Positions 25,223 to 37,200 of a stretch of 64,000 nt of DNA are shown here, piece after piece. Below the pieces are notes generated by a model. The model had not been told where the DNA came from, searched no databases, and saw only the letters and a program-made list of their open reading frames with translations. Position numbers and translations under genes: made by a program. The DNA lies in the NCBI GenBank assembly GCA_013397435.1, contig VZRG01000034.1, forward strand, positions 980,315 to 1,044,314. The letters are read 5' to 3'. The stretch comes from Erythrocercus mccallii (Eukaryota > Chordata > Aves > Passeriformes > Dicruridae). Numbering within the stretch: the first letter of the stretch is position 1; each line of letters starts with the position of its first letter.

Positions 25223-28200
25223 CAGAAGGTAGGAATATTCTTTTATTGATAGATGCTTTAATTCCTCTGGTTTTAATCTTACTGGTCACAGCAACATCAT
25301 TTGAATTATGCTCACTGTAGGCACTTCAAATTAACATAAAATGCCAGGATTTTCTTGCTACAGAAAAAAAATCAGAAAAAGAGAAGAAAAAAGATCAGTC
25401 TGATGTATTTCTGGGAAAAGCTCCAAAGACAGGAAGGTCTTATCCTTGCATGCTTTGCATGTGGCAGTTGGAGTGTTTTATATAAGATCCTTCCTGAAGA
25501 ACTGTATTGTGAGTGCTATTCCAGTTTCTGACTTAAATTTTCATGGATTGCTGCTGTGAAATACTCAGATAAATTGATTTAATCAGAATTTTGTATTGTT
25601 TAGGCAGAAGATTTAAACTGCATGTGTTACCAATGAAATGACAGCTATTTACAAATGCATGCATATGTATATACATATATATGACCTTATTTATTCTATT
25701 CTATTCAAAGGGAGGATAACCGTGAAACACGTGATTAGTTTTAAGCATGTGCTTTAATGATTAGTGGAGCTCACAAGTCAGTGCATGTCTAAGTGATTTG
25801 CCAAATTTGAGTGTAAGCTAAGGGCGAAGTTAGTTTCTGACTCCTAATGGACTTCAGTGTTCATCAAAGATATTCTAGACAAAAAAAGATTAATTTCAGC
25901 AGTTTGTAGAATGGGACAATCAGACTACTGGTCAAGTGGTTTCTGGACCCTGCTTGGTGCTATGAATGAACTTCTACCCATTTTCTGCAGTTAACACTGC
26001 TATAACTTTCTGAGCTCAGTGTTTACTTGAGAATAATCAAACTCTTGCTGACAAGTTGTGAAGCCATAAAAAAGCAGCTGCTGTCACTAAATGTTGAGCT
26101 TCATGGTACCTGCCCAGTCTTAGAGACTAGGAATTGTGTCTAGTGCTTGCCAAAAGAATTAATTTTCATGCAACTGCTGGAGTTTATACATTTATACAAT
26201 CTTATTTCTCAAAATTGAGCCCAGGTGAGTAAATTATTTTATCTGCTTGTGGAATAGCTCACTTTTGATCAGTATCTGAAGATGCAGTGCTTCAAGGGAC
26301 ATAGTTACACTAGTGAAGCCTTATGGAAATGACTTTGCCTTTTATATAGTGTAGTCTACTTACTATTACATATACTATTGTATATGTATTCTTAAAATTA
26401 TGCCAGGCTGAAGCTCTTTATGTAAGTCAGATTGAATTCAAGTATCAAACACTTCATACTTTAGAAAAAAGGCATAGTAGTAGACATTTATTTTTTATAG
26501 GCAGTAAATATTATTGCTTAAAATAATACTTTCTTAGAGATTCATATTAATTTAATCAGAAAAATATTGAGTTAGTAAAACAAAATTATAATTATTTTCA
26601 TTATTGATGCTGTTTATAGCCTCTTATTCGACTAAGGCTTGTCACAGCTGTTAAGGAAGTGTAATATCTATTTTTCCAGATGAAAAAATTAAGATACAGA
26701 GAATAAAGTCAGTTGACAGAATTGAAGTGGGAATGTTGCACCTGATCTTCACATTTTAATCAAAAAGACTTATATCTGCTCCTTTTTGTACAGGCAAAAC
26801 TAAAGCTAATTCTTCCCTTGCAATATTCATGTATCTGTTTAATTCCATCCTTTAATTGCTACCTCAGTTTTACACAGGAGTGTGTGAGAAGGAGCCATAC
26901 AGGATGGGGAAGGTGTTAAATAGTTATTTTTTTCCTTCATTTGTAGCATCTGAAGACACTGTAGAATGTTTTTTGAGCTAGCAAAGTTGCACAAACAGGA
27001 AGAGCAAGCGCACTAACAAACTTGTAATGCATATCACTTCAGGGAGCTTCTAGAAGTTGCACATTCAGTCTTTCTAAAATAAGTAGTTGGTAACACTGCA
27101 AACAATTGCTACAAGCTCTTGGTCACTGTCTTGCAACTGATGCTCTCATTGATTTTTTAAACTATTTCCATCAACATGGCAATTTTATAATCCTCATATT
27201 TTTATTTTATTTTTACTTCCTCACCATGATTTTCTTTAAGGATGCTGTTAGGTGTTGCTTCCTTTTCCACTAATTTTCCATTAATCATCTTCTTTTTAGA
27301 TGGCCAATGTATATTTATGGTTTTTCAGATCTTGTGAGTGACTCTTGCATACTAAATTATTTTTGAACCTTAACACCACTCAAGGCAAAACAGTCTGACT
27401 CTTCATGCTGTACAGTTTTACACACCTTAGGGAAACTTTCATTAGAAGATTAGGATAGAAGATTAGGATAATGTGAACTTTATTGTCTCACACTAGTATT
27501 AGAAAGAACCAAACCAAACTGTTTATACATTTTAAATTAAATGACATTAAATTAAATTAAATGACATTAATCTAATTAAATTAAACACAAATGACATTAA
27601 ATTACAGTAGCATGTACTGTTGTATACACTGCTGTATTATCTGGGTTAATGTAGAAGAAATGTGTTCTTTTTCATGCTGCATGTTGTATCCCTGGTATTG
27701 CATGCTCTTGTCTTTCCTTTTCTTCTTTTTTTTTTTTTTTTTAATTTTAGGAGCTCCAGACACAGCTAGATGAATTTAAAAGAAATTCTGAGTGTGAACT
27801 AAAGCAACTAGAGAAAGAGAAAGAAGTTCTAACTGGGAAACTTCAAAACTCTTCACTTGAGGTAAACTGGGAATAAATGTAATGCAGTTATAAAATGTCT
27901 CTTCATTTTTCATCCCATCCGAGAGATTCTGGATTAGATTTTAATACTATTTGTTGTGTCTATAACTCAGTAAAATAGGCAAGGACTCTTAATAATAGAA
28001 TAACTGCTTCTGCAAAATATGAAGATTTTGGCAAGCCTATTTATTTCATATATCACTCTTTGGAGATGTGCTAAGGTGAGAAGTTTGACTATATCAGGGT
28101 TGCAGAGCGACTCTGATTGTGAGGACAAAGGAGAGACAAAGGACAAAGTGAGATTAGAATCTTCCTTACAACTCCTGTTAACTTTCTGATTTTTTTGTAA

Positions 28201-31200
28201 TGCATAGGGATATATCTTCACTGATTCTAACCAGTTTTCACTTCCCTCAGGTTCAGTGGGAGTTTGCATGGCAACAACTCTGCGAAAGCTGAAGACCTAG
28301 ATCTTCTTCAGCTGACATTTGTAGACACTCAGTGGCCATAATAAGCTCTCATTGAGTTTTTAAAGACAGAGAAAGGACAGATAGGCTTAACAGGAGGCTA
28401 AACAAAATGTTGTCCTGTCTTTACTGCCTCCACTTTCCCACATGCCACATCCCACTACCCCTTGGTGTGCATGTTCCAGCAGTCAGGGCATGTGTTGTGG
28501 TCCTTTACAGTAAGCAATGCCTGGTTTTTCTCCCATCTGTGCTTTACTATCTGTACTAGTTATGAGTGCAGCATGGGTTTTTCTTCTTCACTTCTTCTCT
28601 TAAACATATTTATACATTCTGTTATCAATGACATCCTGACATTCTATCTATTTCCCAGTCTTACAAATAGAGAATTTAAGTGTAGTTTAATGTTCTGAAA
28701 TTTCTGGCTATTTTTAAGTTTCATTACACATTTCTGCATGACACTGTTTCCTACAGATTCTTCTCTGAGAGAATTTTGAATCAATCCAACCTGTATTGGC
28801 CTATTCAGAGTGAAAGGTTTGTGACATGAAGGTTTATTCCTCAGGTTTTGCAGATGCAAAAAATAAGGTCATGGGTCATCAGATTACTTTTCTTGAAATC
28901 ACATGTTCAGGACAGTAAAATATGAAACTTATGTTTCCTAACTGCTCATCCACTCATGTCACAAGACCATGGTAAATTAGCAAAGAGTGGTGGAAGATTA
29001 TTGCCACCATAAACATAAACATAAATAATATCAAGTAATACATAGCATGCTATATGTTGTGTTCACAGTGCCATGGTAAATATGAACAGATACACTAAGA
29101 AACATTTTATTGTATCTTAGAATCTGAATGCTCTCAAAAAGAAGGAAATGATCCATTTGAAAAGAAATTTTGCATTTTTCTTGATTACGACAAAAGTTAC
29201 TTTCTGAACTAGCTACTTGGCAGTATTGCCAGGGTAGTGAAGTTGTTTCAACTTGTAACAGTTTCCTGCTATAGGTACATGAATATTCACAGCCAAGAAA
29301 GCACCATTTACTATATAACGTTATGTTTCACTGAGGGCATGTTTCCCATCTGGGAACCTTTGCAATGGCTCAGCCCAGAGCTTCCGCCTCAAAGGTTAGG
29401 TAATGTGCTGTTACTAATCCAGTTCTAACCTGGATATAATTTCAGATCTAAAAATAGCTTCCTTGGCTGCCTAAGACCTGTTTTTGGTTGGGCTGACATA
29501 GCTGGAGCACTATGCAGAATAGACAGAAGCATGATAATTTCATTTCTCTGGGTTGTACTTCAAAGTGGCAGTATTTCTGTAGTAATAAGATTTTAATGGA
29601 TAAAGAAATCAGACCTGCATCAGACTGTTTGGCCATTTGGAAGGAAGGATGTGAGATCCTGTGTGGGTTGAATGCTAATTCGTTAGGGCCCTCCAGTTCC
29701 TTGGTTTTGAACTACAGGATCTCTTTAGCATGTGTTAAAGGATCTTGGTGCCACAATTTAAGAAAAATATAAAGATATTAGAAAGTGTCCAAAGGATGGC
29801 TACAGAAATGGTGAAGGGTGTTGAGGGGAAGCTCTATGAGGAGCAGCTGATGTCACTTGGTGTGCTCAGCCTGGAGAAGAGGAGACTGAGGGGAGACCTC
29901 ACTGCAGTCCAGAACTTCCTCATGAGAGGAAGAGCAGGGACAGGCACTGATTTCTTCTCTCTGGTGACCAGTGACAGGACCCGAGGGAATGGCCTGAAGT
30001 TGTGTCAGAGGAGGTTTAGGTTGGATATTAAAGGCAGGTTTTTCTCCTAGAGGATGATTGGGCACTGGAACAGGTTCTCCAGGGAAGTGGTCACAGCATC
30101 AAACCTGACAAAATTCAAGGAAGGTTTAGCCAATGCTCTCAGGCACATGGTGTGTCTCCCAGGGATGATGCTGTGCAGGACCAGGAGTTGGACTTCCATG
30201 ATCCTCGTGCATCCCTTCCAATTCAGAATATTCTGTTATTCTGTTCTGTTCTGGAATTAGAAGATACATAAAATGGAAGTGCAAACATCAGCTTGTCATG
30301 ATACATCTTTGAACAATGCTAGCACAGCAATGCCCAGAGTTTTTATGGATCTTGAAGGTTCCACCAAATAGCAGCCAAAGAACACAGTCAGGAATTCCTC
30401 TGGTCAGGAATTACAAGTTTAGAAATATTGTTTACTGTGAATTTAGTTGAAGTAACTCTGAAATAATCCTAAAAAAACCCCAGTAAAACATAATTTTTAA
30501 TTTTTTTTCTCTTGTGCCATATTACTGTTTATGTTATGTTAAGCGATGCTTGCATCTCTGAGATCATTTTACGCAATTCTGGTAGAAAAGTGAATTAGTA
30601 ATGGAATTAAAGTACAGTTTTTTCAAGAACTTCTCTTTTGCAGCAGGAGGACATTATAAAACACAAAATCCCACAGTGTTGCTGCTTTGTTAATAATGAA
30701 AATATCCAAATAGATTCTGGACTGATTTGAGTTGGCATAGTTTCATTGGCTTAAATCCTGCTTTACCAACTTAAGTAAATTGAGGGTCTGGCTATCTGTC
30801 TAGAAGTCAGGAAGTGCAAAAAAATACTTGGGCACTGCAAAACATTCCAGAGAAGGATTTTCACTGGTGGATTTGAAAGCCTTTTTAGTTGCAAGACAGG
30901 AGGAGGAAACCTGATAGGATGGAAATGTTTCTTTCTTAACCTCTAATATATTAGAAGCACCAAGATTCATGAGAAAGAATGTGTTTTTATGCCTGATTTC
31001 TGTAGGGCTCTTCCCCTTAATCACTGAAAAATAATGGTTTTAAAACTACTTTTCCATCTGATTTCTTACTACATTGTGTTCCCAGCTTAGCCTGTTTCTA
31101 GTTAGTATGATCTTTTGTTTCATGTTAGAAGTGCTTTGGGCCAATAATTGTCTGCGAAGAGTTGGAGAAGTTTATAATGTTGTGACCACAGATGAAGTTT

Positions 31201-34200
31201 ATATAGGCCTCTTTTCATCTTTCCTGTCTAGATGACCAATTTGCTTAAGAAGTATTCCAAGTAATGTTTTTCCTGTTTCAGATTTTTCTGTTATAAAATA
31301 TACAGTCTATTCTTCTGGCACATTATTTTCAGTCCCTTTATTTTCCGGAAGCCCATAAAAAATGCATACTTGAGTGTAGTGATGCTAATGCATATTGTGT
31401 CAGCTGATAGGAGGGACTGTACAGCATTAGTCTTTTACATCAAAGGTTAGTTTTATAAGGAGCTGCAGTATGTAAAAACTTCACTGTTTCTTTGTATAGG
31501 AAAATATTGGTTTGAGTTCAATAAATGTGAAGACAAAGTAGATTTTTTGCCTGTAACCAGAAACCAAAGTGCCCCTTTGATTAAATCTTATGATTTGCCA
31601 CATATTTCTTTAAAAAGTAATAAAAAAAATTAATCATCTCTTGAAACAAATGTATGGTTGGCAAGTGGCTCTGGCATCTGCCTGTTCCTGGAGTGTATCC
31701 AGGCCACAGACAGATCCCATTACACAGATATATTAAGACAATTAGTGTTTTTCATTATGAATAGTATTTGGCAATTATTATTCACTAGCTTGATCAGACA
31801 AATATTTTCGTTTGTTTCATTGGGTGACACAATGGAAGAAGCCAAGAAACAACTGGATGAATCGTGGTCTTAAATTGAGTCTGAGGCAGATGAAGCTAGG
31901 TGCTCTTTCAAATTAAATATATCAGTTTTTCGGATAGCTTCAGCAGAGCCTTAGGCCTGCCTTCTGCTGTGTGTCATATTATTGTGCAAATTGAACTACG
32001 GATTGCATGTATGAGATGGAGAAGATCTGAAATTTTTAAAAAGTCCTTGATGAGCAAGAGACAGTATATGCAAAAAGGTTGTCATTCTCCACTGAAAAAA
32101 CGCTCCTTGCACAAAACAAGCATCTTGCTGTTTTTTCATAGAGCAACACAAGCTCATAAAATGTAATCAACTTTATGTAATTCCTCTCCATTGTGAATGC
32201 AGCCATTAATCCTATCCTGCTGACTTACTTTTCTGGAAGGTGGCTCAGCTGAAGCAAATATTAGAACAACAAGCAAATAATTTCAAGGAGTCACTGAAGA
32301 AACATAATCTACAGTCTAACAAAGAAAAAGAGAAGCTTTTGCAGGATCTTCAAAACACCATTAAAGAAAACCAAAATGTTAAACTGCAGTTGGAGGCATC
32401 ACATCAAAAAGTCTTAAAAATGTTGGAGAAAAGCAAGAATCAGGAACTTAAGGTCAGTTTACTACATATTAATGTAAAAAATACATATATATTTATGGGG
32501 TAAACCATCTAAGAGCCAATTACCAAAACTCAGTTACCTCCAATTAGTTTAATGATGGGTTGCAATTGTTGCACATAATGAATTATTCTGTGATTTTGAA
32601 ACCTCATGATCAGGCTGAGAGGTGTAGCTTGGTTGGTGGTTTGTTTGGTTGGTTTTTTTATCTAATTTTAACATTTTAACTTAGATTACATGTGAATATA
32701 ATGTACCCTACAGTTAGGCTGCAATGAATACAAGCTCCTTTATCCCTGCACCTGCTTCAGAAATACAAGGGAATTCCTGAACGTATTAATAACAGGACTC
32801 AATTTTATTATTTTTCATCCATTAATAATTTATACATAAATACTAAAGAAGAAGTGTAATAGACACATATAGTGATGTGTATTGCCTTATATACCTTCAA
32901 GAAATCAATAAGTGGATAACCACAGCTTTTAAAGGTTCAAGTGAATTGATTTCAATGAAAAAATGTTAATGCAATATACTGAAGTTCTAAAGACTGTTGC
33001 TGTCTGAGAAAAAATCAACTTGAAAAATGTACATGTGATTGTGACATGGAGTTCAGATGTCCCTGTTGGTTCCGACAGCTTAGAGAACTTTATGAAACAT
33101 AGATAATAGAACCACCCTAAGTAGAATTTAATATCTTGTTTATATAGTCCAAATAAAATTCCAGTTTTGATAAAACCAAGCTGAAGGCAATGAGTTGCTA
33201 AGAATGAAACTGAAGACAGGAGTTTGCTTTCAGAGCCACTACAGAGCAACTGCTCCATCATTTACAGTGTACCAGCAGTACTTCTAATGACAGTGGAAGC
33301 ATGACCCAAGAATGATACAAAGAAAGACACCTTTGTCTGACACACTCTGATAAGTAATGACAAACAGGTCAAATCTGGGGGGCTTTGTATATTGAATAAT
33401 AAAACTTCCTTTCTAATATCAAATAGTGCAGAGATAGTGGTGTTATTATTTCATCATGCACAACAAATCCAAGAGGCAATACACTGATAATTTATCTTGT
33501 ACCTATTAAGTGTTAATTTTTAACTTCAGCTCATTTTTGTGCTTGCATTGATAAAATGTCCTGTAAAAGTGGTGATGAAAATTAAAGTTCTACAATGAAA
33601 GGCCAGATTCATCCCAGTATTACAAGTAAAACAACAAGCTGATAAATAGGCTCCAACTACTTTGTTTTTGGGGGGACTTTTGCTTACAGGAAGCAGAAGA
33701 ACGCTTGAAAAAGGAATTTAATGAGACTTTCAAGATCCAACATCAGTCTCATAGGCTGGAAATACAAACCTTGGAAGAGAAAGCAAAGAAAGAATTACAT
33801 TATGAACTTGAGCAGATACAGAAGCAGCAAACCCTGTTGCTAGGTATAGTGTCTCATGTCATGCACAGTTCCTACTGCTTGATTATGTGTATATGCTGAG
33901 AACCACTGACTTTCATCCCATTCATTTTCTTTCCTATCTTCTGAGAACTCAGGTCTTTGTTAATCTCCTTTTTCATACCCTGCAATTTCAACAATATAGA
34001 TTTAATATTCTTTGTTAACCAGGCCCTCAATTGTTAGCAGCAAAATGTTGCTGAAAGAACAGTCTGGTGTACAACATTCATATTGGGTATATTGGGTATA
34101 TGTATTATTGGGTATATTAGATTGGAAAATTATAGTTAGTTTATATGAATTTATTCTTTTTTTTCTATGTTGAGATGAATTATTATAGGTAGTTCAAGTC

Positions 34201-37200
34201 TGTTCTGTTGAGTTCAGCAATGGAGATCAGTTGCTCCCTATGTACTGTTTAGTCAGTTTAAAAAGTGCCCCAAACTGTTTAGAACTAAACAGAACACTGC
34301 ACTAAGAAGATGTGTAATATCTCCAAGTTTAATCTCAGGTTACTAAAGCTCATCTATAAAATGTTTTTTTTTAATTAAATGAAGAATAATTTGAAAGTAT
34401 TTTACATACAAACTGAATTTTATTCTTGTGGTTTTTTACACCAGCAATTAAATTTTGCTAGAAAGTTTTCTTGCTCTCTAAAGATTATATGTTCAATAGA
34501 TAAATTCTCTACTTCAGGAAAAGTTGTAGGGAGACAATAGAGAGAAAAACTTTTTTCTTGTTGTATTTGAAAAACCTGTACCTAATATACACAAAAGTTG
34601 ACAGATGAGCTTACATAAGTGTTGTACTTCTCTAACACAACAACCAGAGCTCTCCTCAGTCTGCCTTACGGCCCTCTATGAAACATGCATGGAATTACCA
34701 GGGAAGCTGAGGGGTACTCCACTAAAGTTCAAGTTTTGAAGAAACAATTGTAATGATATAGTTTGCAATACAACTGCCACAGAATTACCTTTCTGATGTT
34801 CTAGCTCCTCATCATCTAACCAGAGCTGTTAGCTCTCTAGTAATAGGAGGCCATTATGCTTAGCAGGGAAGGAGTTGAGGAGCAAAGAAAAATGTAATGT
34901 ATTAATGTTTTTATCTACGTTCCCTGTATCTGCCTTTCCCATCCAGTTGGCCTCTGACTGCCTAAATGATTGTCTCTCTGGTTGTTAATAGGGTCTCTAA
35001 GGATGGAACTCTCTGAGCAGCAGACATCATGCACAAACTTAAAGAAACAAATAGAAGAACTACAAATGGAGCTGAGGAGTGTGAGGACACTGAAGAAGCA
35101 ACAGGCAAGGGAGCAGTTTGTACTTCATTGCCATGTTGTGTTTACCAAAAGCAATAGTATGAAATTTCTCTCTCCAGTGATAATAAAAGTATACAGTCTT
35201 TTCCAGAAATGGAATGGGTTTTCTGCCTTTATGTCTCACTTAAAATGTTTATAATTTTTTCCCTACAGGCAGGCTTTTTTCTTTCCAATTAAAGATCAGA
35301 ATCTACAAAAGAAATAAAAGAATGAATGTTACAATAAAATAAATTCTGTGGAGACTATAGAATATATTCAGGAAATTTTGATCACTGATTTTGTCTTGCA
35401 TGTATATAGCGTGGCACAAATAATTTAAAAATCATATCACAAAAATTCAATGCACACAGTTCCAGGAAGACGTTCACATTAAAAAGGTTGTGAATAACTA
35501 AATTTGGCATTTTTCTTAGGAAGGAAGTAGCCAAAGCCAGATCAGATCTCTTCACGATGAACTGGAAAAATGTCAGAGTGAAATTTCTGCACTCAAGAAA
35601 GAGAATTTACTTTTGAAGGACACAATGGAGCTACTCAGTGCTGAGTTGGAGTCACAAAAGCAAGAAGCTGCACAGCTTCAGGATAGAGATAAACATCATA
35701 GAAGGTTGGCTTTGAATTCACATTTGACAGTGCTATCTAGAGATTCAATAATAATGCCAGTGTGAGTGGTGTTCTAAGTGTGATGCATGTCAGAATCTTT
35801 CCTCTCTAATTTTAGAAGCTAGGAATTTTGCAAAAGCAGTAGTTCATTTCACATTTTCCTCCAGCCATAATAGGTGCATTTGAACTAATTGTTCATTATA
35901 TGTCATAGAAAAGTATTTCTAGTGTATCCGCACAGGAGTGACTTGAGAAAATGTGTATAATGTCAGCCTTTCAAAGGCACTGGAAGACAAAAAACCCAAA
36001 CTCACCAAAGAGCTATTAAAAAAAAAATACTGAGGTCTCCAAGAATAAATATCAGGTTTTTATGCGTACTCTTTGTAGCTGAAACCAATGGACTGTTAAT
36101 TCCAAAGGGGACACTTGAGAATGCCATATATACCCTGTAAGAGTTTGCTTTGGCTGTAGCAGCCAGCTTTGCATGGGGGAAGTAGGGGCAGTGCCAGTGG
36201 ATACTGACAGGGCCTCTGGGCTGATGGTGAGCCTGGCACTGTGAGAGACTGTCAGGGCACAGGAGCTGATTTGAGTCTTGGCCATCTTGAAGAAGGTAAA
36301 CCATGTCTCAGTGTAGCCACAGGCTCAGCACACACGGTGCAAATGGATATTCCCATTTCTGTACAGGAAAAGTGTAGAATCCCAGGATCAATTAGGATGG
36401 AAAAGACATCTGAGATCATTAAATCCAACCTGTGACCAAAACCCACCATGTCAAACACCACCACGGCACTGGGTGCCACGTCCAGTTTTTCCTTAAACAC
36501 ATCTGGGCAGCCCATTCCAATGTCTAATCACCGTTCCTTTGCAGAAATTCTTTGTAATATCCAACCTAAACCTCCCCTGGCGCAACTTACAAAGGAGACA
36601 ATACTGGGTTCACTTACTGCCCCCTGCACTTGTATGGCTGTTGAATCCTTTGAAATTTCTGGATGAACATATTTAACACAGTCTCTTTGCAGAGAGGCTG
36701 AGGGATCTGGGGTGTGAGTACCTTTCAATTCATTTTTGCAATGGTGTAGAATGCATGCCCCTAACTAAACAAGCTGTATATATAAAAAGATTTCTGAAGA
36801 GTGTGCCCTTAAAAGAATCTTTAAAATTATGGCCCATGTAGTCCAGAGAAAAGCACTCAATGGATAGAATGTCTCTCTGCAGACTGCCAGAGTGGCCAGA
36901 GTAATTCCATTCCTGTCTACCAGTCAGTAGATATTTAAAGAATGAGTAACTTTTTTTTTCTTTTTTTGCCATTGCACTCTTTGGAGAGTTACTTCAAAGT
37001 GAATTTCATTTCAAGCTTTTGAAGCAAGATCAACAGAAAGAATTGCAAACCAGAGAGTTTCATTAATGCCCTCAGGCTACCTTGAAGGAATTTAGAGCCT
37101 CTCTTCATAAAGAGAAGAATTATTCACGTGTCAGCAAGGAGGTTTAAAAGGCCTCGAACGCTAAGGCTGCTGGGCTGGAGGATTTTCTTTACAGGGAATA

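Larger units (their letters stand above)
24998..25228 (+). pseudogene. FAM184B: FAM184B broken exon r3 (nonsense codon, gap and A-run)
   Basis: Starts after TTTTATAG. The frame reads ...CKIKHHSYKEKICLKE*LLKGMV, which lines up with human KIKHQTEEEKKHLKDQLVK (from memory). TAG at 25103-25105 replaces the Gln of KDQL. The exon then enters a 34-N gap (25144-25177) and a 44-base A run (25178-25221), and could end at CAGAAG|GTAGGA (25228). The A run may be an expanded lysine-codon tract, a retroposon tail or an assembly artefact. Confidence 0.65.
27862..32239 (+). other. FAM184B: FAM184B intron, coding exon 3 to 4
   Basis: 4.4 kb containing a CR1 fragment at 29745-30255 and the probable exon remnant near 31832-31910. 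The remainder shows no gene. Confidence 0.6.

Noticed and set aside
23758..25228. Idea that the FAM184B stops are corrected by RNA editing or stop readthrough
   Set aside because: Animals have no established U-to-C mRNA editing of this kind, and three readthroughs in a row is not credible; exon skipping or loss is simpler.
29745..30050. 101-codon plus-strand frame
   Set aside because: Lies entirely in a CR1 tail and is a relic of the element.
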